Assembly: GCA_013306675.1 (NCBI GenBank)
Contig: JABLUY010000075.1
Coordinates: 62,001-126,000, forward strand
Direction of reading: 5' to 3'
DNA: 64,000 nt
Source of the DNA: Thraustochytrium sp. TN22
Taxonomy: Eukaryota; Sar; Bigyra; Thraustochytrida; Thraustochytriidae
Part shown: one piece after another, positions 1 to 8,838 of the stretch
Layout of the letters: each line of letters opens with the position of its first letter
Numbering within the stretch: position 1 is the stretch's first letter
The notes under the pieces: model-generated
Database searches by the model: none
Seen by the model: the letters and a program-made list of their open reading frames with translations, nothing else
Told to the model about the DNA's origin: nothing
Program-made: the position numbers and the translations under genes

Positions 1-18
1 TAGGGCGATGGGATTGGG
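1..18. repeat. 18-bp PiggyBac-type terminal sequence, inverted
   Basis: These bases are the reverse complement of the outermost 18 bases of the element end seen intact at 57795. They abut ATAT and then the body of copy 1, which lacks its own first 41 bases. The window therefore seems to open at the junction of another copy, or of an inverted terminal module, lying to the left. Confidence 0.7.
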
Positions 19-2314
19 ATATTATCCCTAGTAAATCGGCTCTCCTGCTTGCGCTCGACTGACCTGTTGCTATCATGATTCTAATCATTTTTGGAACTTT
101 CAACTACTGGGTTTGTATGGAAGCGTAAAGTGTTGGTCACTTCCGACTGGCCTGTGCGGATGCTGAGGCCAACTTGGGCTGCATCAAGGGCACGATGGAC
201 TCGTGCTGAGGCTGCTGCGAGAGGATCTTGAACTATGGCTTGATGGGGTGTCGGTGTAGCTGGCTTGGGCTACGTGGTCGTTCCTGCTCTGCGCTGTAGG
301 GGTACCGGACGAGGCACTGGCGCTGCTCGAATCGACATGATCGAGGCAAATGGGCGAAGGTGTTCCGTTGACGTTTGTCTTGCGCTTCTTGAAGCCTTCG
401 TGAGGCTCGACGCGCACGCGCGTGTGCCACTTGGAAAAGCAGGTTGTGCGTTCATTCTTTCTCATGAACACGTGCAGAGGCACACCGCAGATGGTGCAAC
501 GACGGTGCGTTTGCTTGCCGCAGATGACGCAGAGCCGCTTGGCGGGAATCCTCTTGTTGTTGGCGTTGAAGGATGCCTTTCCCGCTGCCTCTGAGTCATG
601 TTGCAGTGCGGCATCGAGGCGGATGTCGCGGGCTTGGCCGTGGTTGAAGAACTTCTGCAACTCGGGGGTTCGCTTGCGCTTACCGGCGGTCACGAGGTCC
701 CTCGCCGCTTCCCTGGTGAGCCCAGTGGGCTTGGGCATGCTTGGCTGCATGTTGAACTCCACCTGCGCCGTATCGAGCTGCCTGCTCCTGTAGACGTGAC
801 GGACCATGTCGACAGTGAGGCGGAACGAGACAGTGCTGAGCGCTTCAGAGCGGTTCACCTTGTCGCGGAGGGCCTTTAGCCCGTCGCTGTCTTCGAGGTT
901 GCTCTTCCTCGCAGCCTGTAAGTAGCGGTAGACCACGATGGCGTTGACAACGAGCTGCTTGTACGTGCGCAACGCGATGTTCTGGTCGCAGCTCAGATTC
1001 ATGCACTGCGTGTTGGTGATCTGCTCCACGTACTGTGTGCTTCCGTCGACGCCGCCCTTTGCGACGTTGTATAGCTCCTGCGGTAAGCACTTGATGACAT
1101 GCACGGGCCGCATGGGCCCCTTCAGAGCGACAAGCTTGCGCATGGCGCGCCACAGCCGGAAGTGCGAGCTCAGCACCGCCCCCTCCTCCTCGCCGAAGAT
1201 GGCAGGTGGCTTGGGCGGCGCACCCGCTGTCGATGCTCTGGTGCGCCCATGTCGTGAGCTTGTCCGCCCACGGTTTCAGAGCGCGCTCCATGGCGAGCCG
1301 GGCGTCCGGAGGCACTTCAACGAGGCAGGCGTACAAACACGAACTCGTGCTGGCAGCAACGTAGAGCACGTGATCGATTTGGAGGACCACAGCTTGGTGC
1401 AAGACTTGCGCGCGGTGCTCGGCAGGTATGGCCTTCCACCAAGTCTCGTCCCCCACGTGTTCATCTGGGTGCTCACGATACGTGCGTCTACCGCGCCTCC
1501 AGGCGCGACGCGCGTCTTGATCTCGACGCTGCATAGTACTGACGATGCGTCGCACTCCGCGCCTGGCAGCCGGACGCGAGCGCCTCCATCCGGCGAGACT
1601 GCGAGCCCCGGACCGGTCTTGTGCTGAATGAGGCCGACCTCGAACATGCACTCGCACCACGCGTCGGTTCGTCGACCAACGCAAGTATGTCTTCGATGTC
1701 TTGCTGCGCAGCGGCCTCAGCACGAGCATCCTCGTCGCCAAGCTCCTCTCCTTCTTCGTCTTCGTCCCCTGTGTCCCGCTTGTCCAGGGGCACGAACTCG
1801 CTGTCGCTGTCGCTGTCGCTGTCGTCCTCCACGCGGTGGTTAGGCCTCGCCGATGCCATGATGTCGCAGTGCGGGCCCGACTCCACGTCCAAGCGCTGCG
1901 GCAGGGGCGTGCGAGCTGAGAGCAGGCACAAGGCACCCGCCAGGGCCGCCTGCAGCCGCGCGCCGCAGCGCCTGCGGCTCCAGCGCGCTCCGCGACGAAG
2001 TCGCGCGCGAGCTCCCCCCAAAGCCGCTCTGGGCGAACTGCCGAGCTCATCTCATCCTAACCACCACGCCTTCGGCCAAAATGAATAGGGGGCAGGAGCC
2101 TTGGGTCGCTTCGAGTGGGCCTCTTCAAGCTCGGCCCCATCGCTGCGTTTTTGATCGAATGCGGAACTAACTTCGCCAGACTCTAGGCCACTTTTTTGGA
2201 GCAAATCGGGAGTAAAGTACCCTCTTAATACGCTTTAGTGCCCCCTGTGCCGGGCGTCACCGAGGGACCCCCGCGTGGTAGGCGGATACGAGTAAGCATA
2301 GAGGTGTGATTGGG
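19..2314 (-). mobile_element. PiggyBac-type DNA transposon, copy 1 (outer end missing)
   Basis: Bases 19-2314 match 57836-60131 without any indel that I can find (constant offset 57817), and match 60441-62736 in inverse orientation. The right end finishes GATTGGG and is followed by ATAT, the same four bases that follow copy 2. The first 41 bases of the complete element are absent and are replaced by an inverted terminal fragment. The coding strand is minus, with the 5' end near 2314. Only about 150 bp separate this end from the first codon of the helicase gene, so the element borders that promoter. Compared with copies 2 and 3, I find four substitutions, all between about 1567 and 1699. Confidence 0.85.
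184..1859 (-). pseudogene. Broken PiggyBac C-terminal / YqaJ-like nuclease gene, copy 1
   Basis: The coding signal passes through several reading frames on the minus strand. First comes an acidic N-terminal stretch rich in Asp-Ser repeats, then a PD-(D/E)XK nuclease region with SPDG and EIKT, then a 330-codon open stretch. That last stretch contains the PiggyBac landmark GGVD and ends in a Cys/His-rich region with CVICGK and CFSKWHT. The first two Asp of a PiggyBac DDE core are not visible. The frame changes are the same as in the other two copies, so the defect predates their spread. It is not expected to make a full-length protein. Confidence 0.7.
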
Positions 2315-2467
2315 ATATTTTCCTTTTCATTGTAACCTCATTGTAACCTTTGTGAGATCTCACAAGTGGTGCTCTCGGTCTCTGAAAGCTGCCATGACTT
2401 GCGGCATTTTCAAAAATGCCAGCTCGGCCTTGAGTGATGGTGCAGATCAACATCGTCGGGAGGCACC

Positions 2468-5400
2468 ATGGCGGCGCTTTGGAGGGATTTGAACGCGATG
2501 CAGCTGGCATGCCGGCCCGTGGCGCTGGACTCGCCATCTAGCTTCGTGCTGGCGGCGCCCACGTCGAGCGGCAAGACGCGCGTTCTGGCCATGGCCATGT
2601 TTCGTACGTCTCGTCTGCCAATCCTCGGGACGAGCTAGCCCCCCCCCCCTCGACTCGGGTACTAACGAAGGATATCGCTCACGTGACCCTGCGCAGGCTG
2701 CGTCGTGGTGAGCAAGAGAAAGGCGGCGTACGTGGCGCCAACCAAAGCACTCTGCAGGCAGCAAGCGGACGCGTGGAACGAAGACTTCAAATCGCTGGGC
2801 CTTCGGTGCATCGCCTTGACAGGCGAGGCGCGCGTGAGCGAGCGCCTGCTGGCCGACGCACAGGTCGTGGTGCTGGCGCCGGAGAAGCTGGAGCGGCTGA
2901 CACGACGCTGGGTCCAGCACAAGGCCTTCTTCGAAGCGCTGCAGCTCGTCATGCTGGACGAGGTACACCTGCTCGGCGAGGAGCGACGCGGCGCCGTACT
3001 GGAGGCTGTTGTCTCGCGCGTTCGCTTCATCAAACGGCGGCTACAGACGCAGGGCGATGCGCTTCGCTTCGCCGCCGTCTCCGCGACGGCGCCCAACATG
3101 GAACACCTCGCCCGCTGGCTCGGCGCGCCCGTGCCGCGCGGCGTGCTGGTCTTTGGGCCCGAGTTTCGCCCGTGCCCGCTCGAGACACACGTCCTCACGT
3201 ACGGAAGCGCGCACCAGAATGACTTCTTGGTCAACCGCGCCATGGACGATCAGGTACAGGACGTTTTGGAGCGCTTCTCGGAGGGTAAGCCTGCGCTCGT
3301 GTTCTGCACGAGCCGCAAGGGCGCCAAGGAACTCGCTCAGAAGCTCTCTGGCTTACGACGGGATCGCGCGTCGCTCCGTGTTCAGGACCGCGAGGCGCGC
3401 GACGCCGGCGCCGCGAACGTCAGCAGTGCCGAACCGGAGCTGCAGCTCTGCATCCAGCGCGCGGGCGTCGCCTGGCACACGGCGGAGCTGACCGCGGCGG
3501 ACCAGCGCACCGTGGAGAGCCTCTTCCGCGAGGGCAGGCTCTCCGTCCTGGTCTGTACGTCCACCTTGGCGCAGGGCGTCAACCTGCCGGCGCGCCTCGT
3601 CGTCATCAAGGGCACGCGCGCGTACCGCGGCACGGGCCGCGGTACCGAGGACCTGACGCTCGCGACCATCCTCCAGATGATCGGCCGCGCCGGACGCTAC
3701 GGCATGGACTCGGCCGGACGCGCCGTCATCATGGCGCGCAACGGCGACGAGGACCGCTTTCGCAGCATTCTCTCCGGTGCCGAGCGCGTGCGCAGCGCAC
3801 TCGAGCCCAGCATGCGCGAGATTCTGCTGCACGAGATCCATCTGGGCGCCGTCAGCTCGTACGCCGAGGCCTACGCCTGGCTCGAGTCCACCTTCTTCTT
3901 CCATGAGCGCGGCGCCTCGGCGGCCGACAAGGCGCGCCTCAAGGCGCTCGTCTTTGGCCACTTGCGCGCGATGCGCGCCTCCGACTGCGTCGTCCTGGAC
4001 GATGATCTCACGCTGCGCGCTACCGAGCTCGGCGCGCTCGTCTGCGCCCAGAGCCTGCGTCTGGAAACAGGCTTGCGCTTCGCCAAGGGCCTCGTGGCGA
4101 CGGAGCGCGGGGGCGCCCTGCCGGCGCTCGCCGCACCGGGCGGCGCGCTCACCTTTGATCCCAACGCCGACGCAGTCATGCGCCATCTGCTGGAGCTCCT
4201 GGCAGCCAGTGTCGAGTTCGTTGACCTCGTCGTGCGCCGCGACCAGAAGCGCTGGCTCCACGAGGTTGCGTGGACCTCCGGCAGATTCACATCCCGCAAG
4301 AATGTCGACCGCGTCAACACTGTCGCGGAGAAAGTCTTCCAGCTCCTGCAAGCCGTCATGGCGCGGGCGCAGCCGGCGCCACAGAGCAATGTGCTCCGCG
4401 AGGAGCTCGCCATTGCCGGCCGGGACGGCGCCCGCCTCGCGCGTGGTCTCCTCGACTGCGCGCGCACGCTGCTCCGCTCGCCGTTCGCCGTCAGCCTGCA
4501 GCTCCTCGTTCGCTGCCTTGAGACACGTGCCTGGCCGGCCGAGGGCGAGCTCTTGCAGCTGCCCTTCGTCGGCGCCAAGCTGCGCACCAAGTTGAGCGAT
4601 CTTGGCGTCGCCACGATGCAGGACCTCGACCGGATCGCCGGCCTCATGCCCGAGACGCTTCGCGCCGAGCTCGGCCCCACGCGAACGCCCAAGATTCTCC
4701 AGTACGCGCGCGACCTCTTGCAAGCCCGCTGCGCGCTCGACGTCCAGACGCTTGGCACCCACTGCCACGTTCGCCTCGTCCAGCAAACCGCGCTTGCGAC
4801 GTCCACGAACCAGGAGGCCCGCGCGAAGTGCACTGGCAAGCCGCGCTCGCGTAAGCAGTCGCGTTCCAAGGCATCCACCTCAGAGGCGTCAACCACGGCG
4901 AGCAGCGGCATGGAGGTTTTCATCCTTGCCGAGGTGACCCAGGAGCTGCGTCTTGTCGCTTCGGACTACCTTATGCCCGGCAGCCGGGCCATCTCCGTGC
5001 AGGTTCCGCCTCGCACAGCGCTCTCCGTCTTCGCCATCCATCCTCGCTACCATGGCCTTGATCTCCAGCTCTGTGTCGGGCCCGGCGACGCAAAGGCAAG
5101 TTCCCCGGCTGCTGCCGTGCCGAGCTCCACCAACGTTGGCCCCACATCATCATCATCGTCGTTACCGTCGTCGCCGCCGCTGCCGCCGCCGTCGTCGTCG
5201 TCCACAAACTCGACGACGCTCGACGCCTACTTCACAGTCCGGCAGCAAAGCAGCTCGAGCGCAAGCCACGGTCCCGCCGAACGACCGTATGAGCGACCGT
5301 GTGAGCGACCGTGTGAGCTCTCGCGGAGCACTCCTCAACGAAGTGGCCCACATTGCCCTCCCAAGGCCACGCCCAAAGCCATGCCCAAAGCCACGCCCAC

Positions 5401-6139
5401 GGCCATGTCGAAAGCCACGCCCAAGGCCATGAGCCAAGCCACGCCCAAGGCCATGAGCAAAACCCCGCCCAAGGCCACGCCCAAGGCCACGTCCAAGGCC
5501 ACGCCCAAGGCCACGCCCAAGGCCACGCCCAAGGCCACGCCCAAGGCCACGCCCAAGGCCGCTCCGGAGCCACAGCGGCCGCTTGCGCGAATCGAGCAGG
5601 CACCTCCACTGGCAAGCGCCAAGCGATCTCCTGCGCCCCTCGAGCGCCAACTCAGGCTCGCCAAAGCCCCAAAGACCACACGCAAGATGTCCCTGCCGCC
5701 TTACAAGGCGCAAGCGGCGAGTTCTCCTAGCGCTGCCATGGGCTATCCGCCGACACAGAGTGCCGCGCATGCACTGCCGACGTACCCGTACAACACCAAG
5801 GCGCCACCGGTTAAATCTACGCCTACCAGCACCACGCGCGACGCAGCAGTCGTCGACACCAACCAGCCGATTCGAAGCATGCCTGCGACGCGTGCCTCCC
5901 AGCCAGCGCAAATCGACCTGAGGCCTGCATCTGTCCCAATCGTTCTCGCAACGTCGCGCCACTTTGCATGGACTGACAGTAAGGCCTTGGCGAGCACAAC
6001 ACAGGGGGCGCCTGTGCCACCTCCAGCACGGTCTGTAATGCCAGTGGCACCGCCCATCGCGCAGGCAGCAGAGGTCGACTACGTAAGCTCCCAGGACGAG
6101 CCCGTGGAGCAGGACTTTCACTCTGTCTTCTTCGGTTAA
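2468..6139 (+). CDS. HFM1: HFM1/MER3-type Ski2-family meiotic DNA helicase
   Basis: Two exons, 2468-2603 and 2697-6139, give 1192 aa. The 93-bp intron starts GTACGT, ends GCGCAG and has a TACTAAC branch site near 2660. Splicing restores a continuous Walker region: exon 1 carries a Q-motif-like LNAMQ and Walker A APTSSGKT (residues 30-37). Exon 2 has DEVH (133-136), SAT (174-176) and QMIGRAGR (about 372-379). A Sec63-like region then matches HFM1/MER3, a helicase that in fungi, plants and animals promotes meiotic crossovers in the nucleus. The tail is low complexity: Ser/Pro runs, a KATPKA repeat, and a PCNA-box-like TTLDAYF with Ser where the usual Gln would be. The ATG at 2468 is the first that gives the helicase N-terminus, but a further upstream exon cannot be excluded because a transposon ends at 2314. 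The stop lies 3 bp from the convergent gene's stop. Confidence 0.9.
5361..5570 (+). repeat. KATPKA-type coding minisatellite in the helicase tail
   Basis: An approximately 12-bp unit (consensus GCCACGCCCAAG) is repeated about 17 times, with drift in the first half and near identity in the second half. It encodes Lys-Ala-Thr/Met-Pro repeats. The homogeneous 3' half suggests recent expansion. It lies outside the helicase core, in the disordered tail. Confidence 0.9.
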
Positions 6140-6142
6140 TGA

Positions 6143-7054
6143 TCATTGTATGGAGCCCAGCAGATTTTGCCGATGGTTTTCGAACCATAGCTCACGCGGC
6201 AGGAGGTTGCCCTCGGACCGCACCAGGGCATCCGGTGGCTGCACTTGGTCCCTGCGAGCAAAGACGGCGCCGCTCGTGCGTGACTCAGCCGCCTTGAGGC
6301 CGCCCCAGCGGCCAAAGGGCGCCTTGAGAAGAACCGCGTCGTAGGACTCCGTCATGCGCGTCATCTTGGGCGCGTACGTGGCCTGGTTGTGCGTCTCGTC
6401 CGAGTAGTTGTAGGTGAAGGCGCGCAAAAAGTTGCGCGGAATGCGGCAGAGGCGATGTGCGTTCTTCCCCAGGGCACAGCAGTCCAGTACGACCTGCGCA
6501 AAGTCCTCGTGCGTGATGCAACGTCCACTGGTGTCGGCGGTCTCCTGCGGCCAGCTGGGAGCGGCGTCCTCGACCTGGACGCGCCCGCTGCTTGGGCCGT
6601 TCACAACTCGCGCGGGCATGAGCGCGACGAAGTCGAAACAGCTCGCACGCAGCGCATCAAGCGATCCACTCTGGCTGCGACGCTCCGATGTTTGCATCAC
6701 GAGCACCACGCGGCGGCGTGGGCGCCATGCCAGCCCGAGCACAGGTGCAAGACCCGCGTCGCCGAGCGCCACGCACACGTTGCCGGGCGTCGCTCCGGCC
6801 TCCACGAAACGGCGCGCGTCCTCGGCGGACTCTGCCTGCCGCAAGGTCAGCTTGCCTGCCGCATCTTCGACGAGTTTAGCGAAGAGCAAGCGCAGCTCCT
6901 CCGAGGCAAGTGCGCCCAGGACCTGGTCGGCTTCCGCTACCACGCTCACGTGAGCGCCGTGCGCCAGCAGCAGGACAACAAGCGAGCGCACCCAACTTTG
7001 CGCCACGAGCCGCGCCTCGCCGCTGACGACGACGTGGCGCGCGTCGGCGCTCAT
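6143..7054 (-). CDS. Unrecognised 303-aa protein
   Basis: I do not recognise this gene. The frame is open from an ATG at 7054 to a TGA at 6143. The N-terminal half (HVVVSGEARLV, then alternating hydrophobic strands such as VVLLLAHGAHVSVVAEAD and RRVVLVMQ) reads like an alpha/beta, possibly Rossmann-like, fold, but I see no clear glycine-rich nucleotide loop. The C-terminal third is more polar and aromatic, with TYNYSDE and LPRELWFENH. There is no signal peptide or membrane segment. Coding-like composition and the absence of stops support a real gene, while the opposite strand gives only low-complexity translations. It is transcribed toward the helicase gene, with 3 bp between the two stop codons, so the two mRNAs must overlap at their 3' ends. 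Confidence 0.65.
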   Translation of the reverse strand: MSADARHVVVSGEARLVAQSWVRSLVVLLLAHGAHVSVVAEADQVLGALASEELRLLFAKLVEDAAGKLTLRQAESAEDARRFVEAGATPGNVCVALGDAGLAPVLGLAWRPRRRVVLVMQTSERRSQSGSLDALRASCFDFVALMPARVVNGPSSGRVQVEDAAPSWPQETADTSGRCITHEDFAQVVLDCCALGKNAHRLCRIPRNFLRAFTYNYSDETHNQATYAPKMTRMTESYDAVLLKAPFGRWGGLKAAESRTSGAVFARRDQVQPPDALVRSEGNLLPRELWFENHRQNLLGSIQ

Positions 7055-7437
7055 CGCCTCGTCGGCGCTTTGTCACGGTACGTATCTCCAGCGCGGATGT
7101 GTTGTTCCCTCTCGCGCGCTCGCTCCCCCGCGGCTTGGCTCGGATTCTCGTGTTCTCCAGTTGAGAGTGGTGAAAAAAAGCCTTCTTCAAGTGACGTGTG
7201 TACCAGCACCTGGCAATTTCAAGTTCTTCGGCGAAGGCTGAGCCTTCTTCCCGCCAGCTCGGCTCTAGCTAGCTAGCTAACTAACAAAAAGTCAGAGCTG
7301 CCAAGCTCGCTAGCTAGGCTTGGAGAAAGGGAGAGAGAAGCGTTGTTGCCAAGATTACATGGGGCGAAGCTGAACTGAATGGTGCCAGCCAGATGGGAGC
7401 ATTCGGTGGCGAGCTAGCAACAGCACGCATCAGAAGC
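7055..7437. other. Intergenic, 383 bp
   Basis: This lies between the start of the 303-aa gene and the end of AIDA, both on the minus strand, so it should hold the promoter of the first and the 3' end of the second. The only structure I see is a short CTAG/AGCT microsatellite at about 7266-7281. Confidence 0.6.
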
Positions 7438-8428
7438 TCAGGGAGCAGGCTCCTGGGCGGCGGCAGAGACGTGAAGACGTACCTGCATGAAAAGCTTCTT
7501 GGTAGTGAGGAGTCGCAGCTTCGTGCGGGTCTTTTGCACGGGCTTCTTGTAGAGCTCAAGGACCTTAAGGTCGGCGGAGAGCTCGTCGGTCTCGAGGATG
7601 CTCCAGGCCTTGGTGGAATGCTTGCGCTTGGCCTCCTTGTAATGAACGAGCTCGAGAAAGATGGCGGCATCGCGCTTGCAGAGCTCCTCAACGGAGCTTT
7701 GGATATGGACGACGGTGTCGATGACAATATTGTAGCGGCGCTGGAAGTCGGCGACAGGCGTCTCCTGCCGCGGCTCGAGTAGGTTCCCCTTGCGGTCCAT
7801 GACGGAGATGCGGACGATGGGATTTTTGAAGGACTCGGCATTTTCAATGCCAATGTCGATGATCTCTACGGAAACATGGCTGCCAGCAGAGGTGACCTCG
7901 GAAGCCGGGATGAGGACGCCGCCAGGTTTGACGGAGCGTTGCAGCTTGAGGGTGGTCGCGTCGCTCCAAAAGGTTTGGGCCGTATAGCGCGCTAGAGGCG
8001 CCATGTTGACCGGAAAGGAGATGCTTGGATCGTGTTCGGGGAAGTGCGCCTCGACGGCCAGGGCGAGCGCCTTCATGTCATCGCCGCTAGGCGTGTCGAG
8101 GCTGGCATCGGCGCTGGTGATGAGGTCGCAGCGGGCGCGGAGTACGCAGACCACCTTATGCAAGAAGGCCTGGGGACAAGGGCGCGAGTACGTCCGTCAG
8201 TAACGCGCGCGGTGACGACGATTATCGGTCTTCTCAACTCACCAGATCCACCTCGCCAATGCCGAGCGTGGGCGCGAGCGCCACGACCTCGCTCGCGAGC
8301 GCCGTGTACGCGTCTGCCGCCTCCACGCGTTGGCCCCAGAGATCCGCCTTGGCGCTCTCCGCTAGCGTGGCCACCCAACGCTCGTGCGCCTTGCGCACCG
8401 TCTGCTGCGCTGCATCTGCCGCGTCCAT
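7438..8428 (-). CDS. AIDA: AIDA (axin interactor, dorsalization-associated) homologue
   Basis: Two exons, 8243-8428 and 7438-8169, give 305 aa; human AIDA is 306 aa. The 73-bp intron begins GTGAG, ends CCCCAG and has a TTACTGAC-like branch site. Exon 1 resembles the AIDA N-terminal helical domain (DLWGQRVEAADAYTALA, compare the WGQ-VEA-D-Y pattern of AIDA). The last 130 residues match the AIDA C2 domain closely, with landmarks RISVMDRKGN, RDAAIFLELVHYK, VLELYKKP and LLTTKKLF. In animals AIDA binds axin and membrane lipids through this C2 domain; its role in protists is not established. The promoter is truncated or separated by the transposon whose end lies about 200 bp upstream of the start codon. 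Confidence 0.92.
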
Positions 8429-8620
8429 CGCTTCTGACCGGCGGCACGCGGCTCCAGCGTCGCGGTTGTCACGAGCCCCACGGGCGTCGCAAGAGCCTCA
8501 CGACCTCCACGAGAGTTTTGCGTCGCGCGTCTCCGCACGCAAGCACGCACGCACGCACGTGCGCGAGCAAGAGCGCTGACCTACACGATAGCCGTTAAAG
8601 CGATAGCGTGCACGAGTTCA
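8429..8620. promoter_or_regulatory. Remnant of a shared AIDA / Rdx-gene promoter, AIDA side
   Basis: About 192 bp lie between the AIDA start and the transposon's flanking repeat. With the element removed, AIDA and the Rdx-family gene at 14605 would be divergent and only about 276 bp apart, so this stretch and 14533-14604 probably formed one bidirectional promoter. I can identify no specific motif. Confidence 0.5.
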
Positions 8621-8632
8621 CGCCGAGGAGAG
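8621..8632. repeat. Left 12-bp flanking direct repeat of the Ulp1 transposon
   Basis: CGCCGAGGAGAG occurs here and again in the same orientation at 14521-14532, each directly outside the inverted terminal repeats. It is best read as a target-site duplication. Mutator-like elements usually make 8-11 bp, so one or two bases may be chance identity. Confidence 0.7.
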
Positions 8633-8636
8633 GGGG

Positions 8637-8680
8637 CGCACGCGATAGGTATAGGCCTTTTCAACGATTCTGTACGCGAG
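8637..8680 (+). repeat. Left terminal inverted repeat of the Ulp1 transposon
   Basis: Read inward this begins CGCACGCGATAGG. The right end read inward begins CGTACGCGATAGG. After a 4-6 bp gap both continue with a CTTCAA-like block and close with GTACGCGAG. Confidence 0.75.
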
Positions 8681-8741
8681 ACGCCTGCTTCCCGCATGTT
8701 TAACGGCCGCGTCGCCACACGCAAGATAGACCTTTTTAGAA

Positions 8742-8826
8742 CTAGGGCGTAACAAGGGGGGGGACACAAGTCTAGCGTACAACAGCGCCGACAACTAGGG
8801 CGTAACATGGGGGGACACATGTCTAG
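8742..8826. repeat. Two direct subterminal repeats
   Basis: CTAGGGCGTAACA, a G-run, then GACACA and TCTAG occur at 8742-8775 and again, slightly diverged, at 8795-8826. Both lie inside the transposon just beyond the transposase stop. Subterminal repeats of this kind often serve as transposase binding sites; here that is inference from position. Confidence 0.7.
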
Positions 8827-8838
8827 TGGCTGCGCGGA

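Noticed and set aside
3353-4786. 477-codon minus-strand frame opposite the helicase
   Set aside because: It mirrors the helicase codons and has no recognisable motif.
5162-6121. Minus-strand Gly-Leu-Gly-Arg repeat protein
   Set aside because: It is the complement of the KATPKA repeat. The plus frame continues the helicase.
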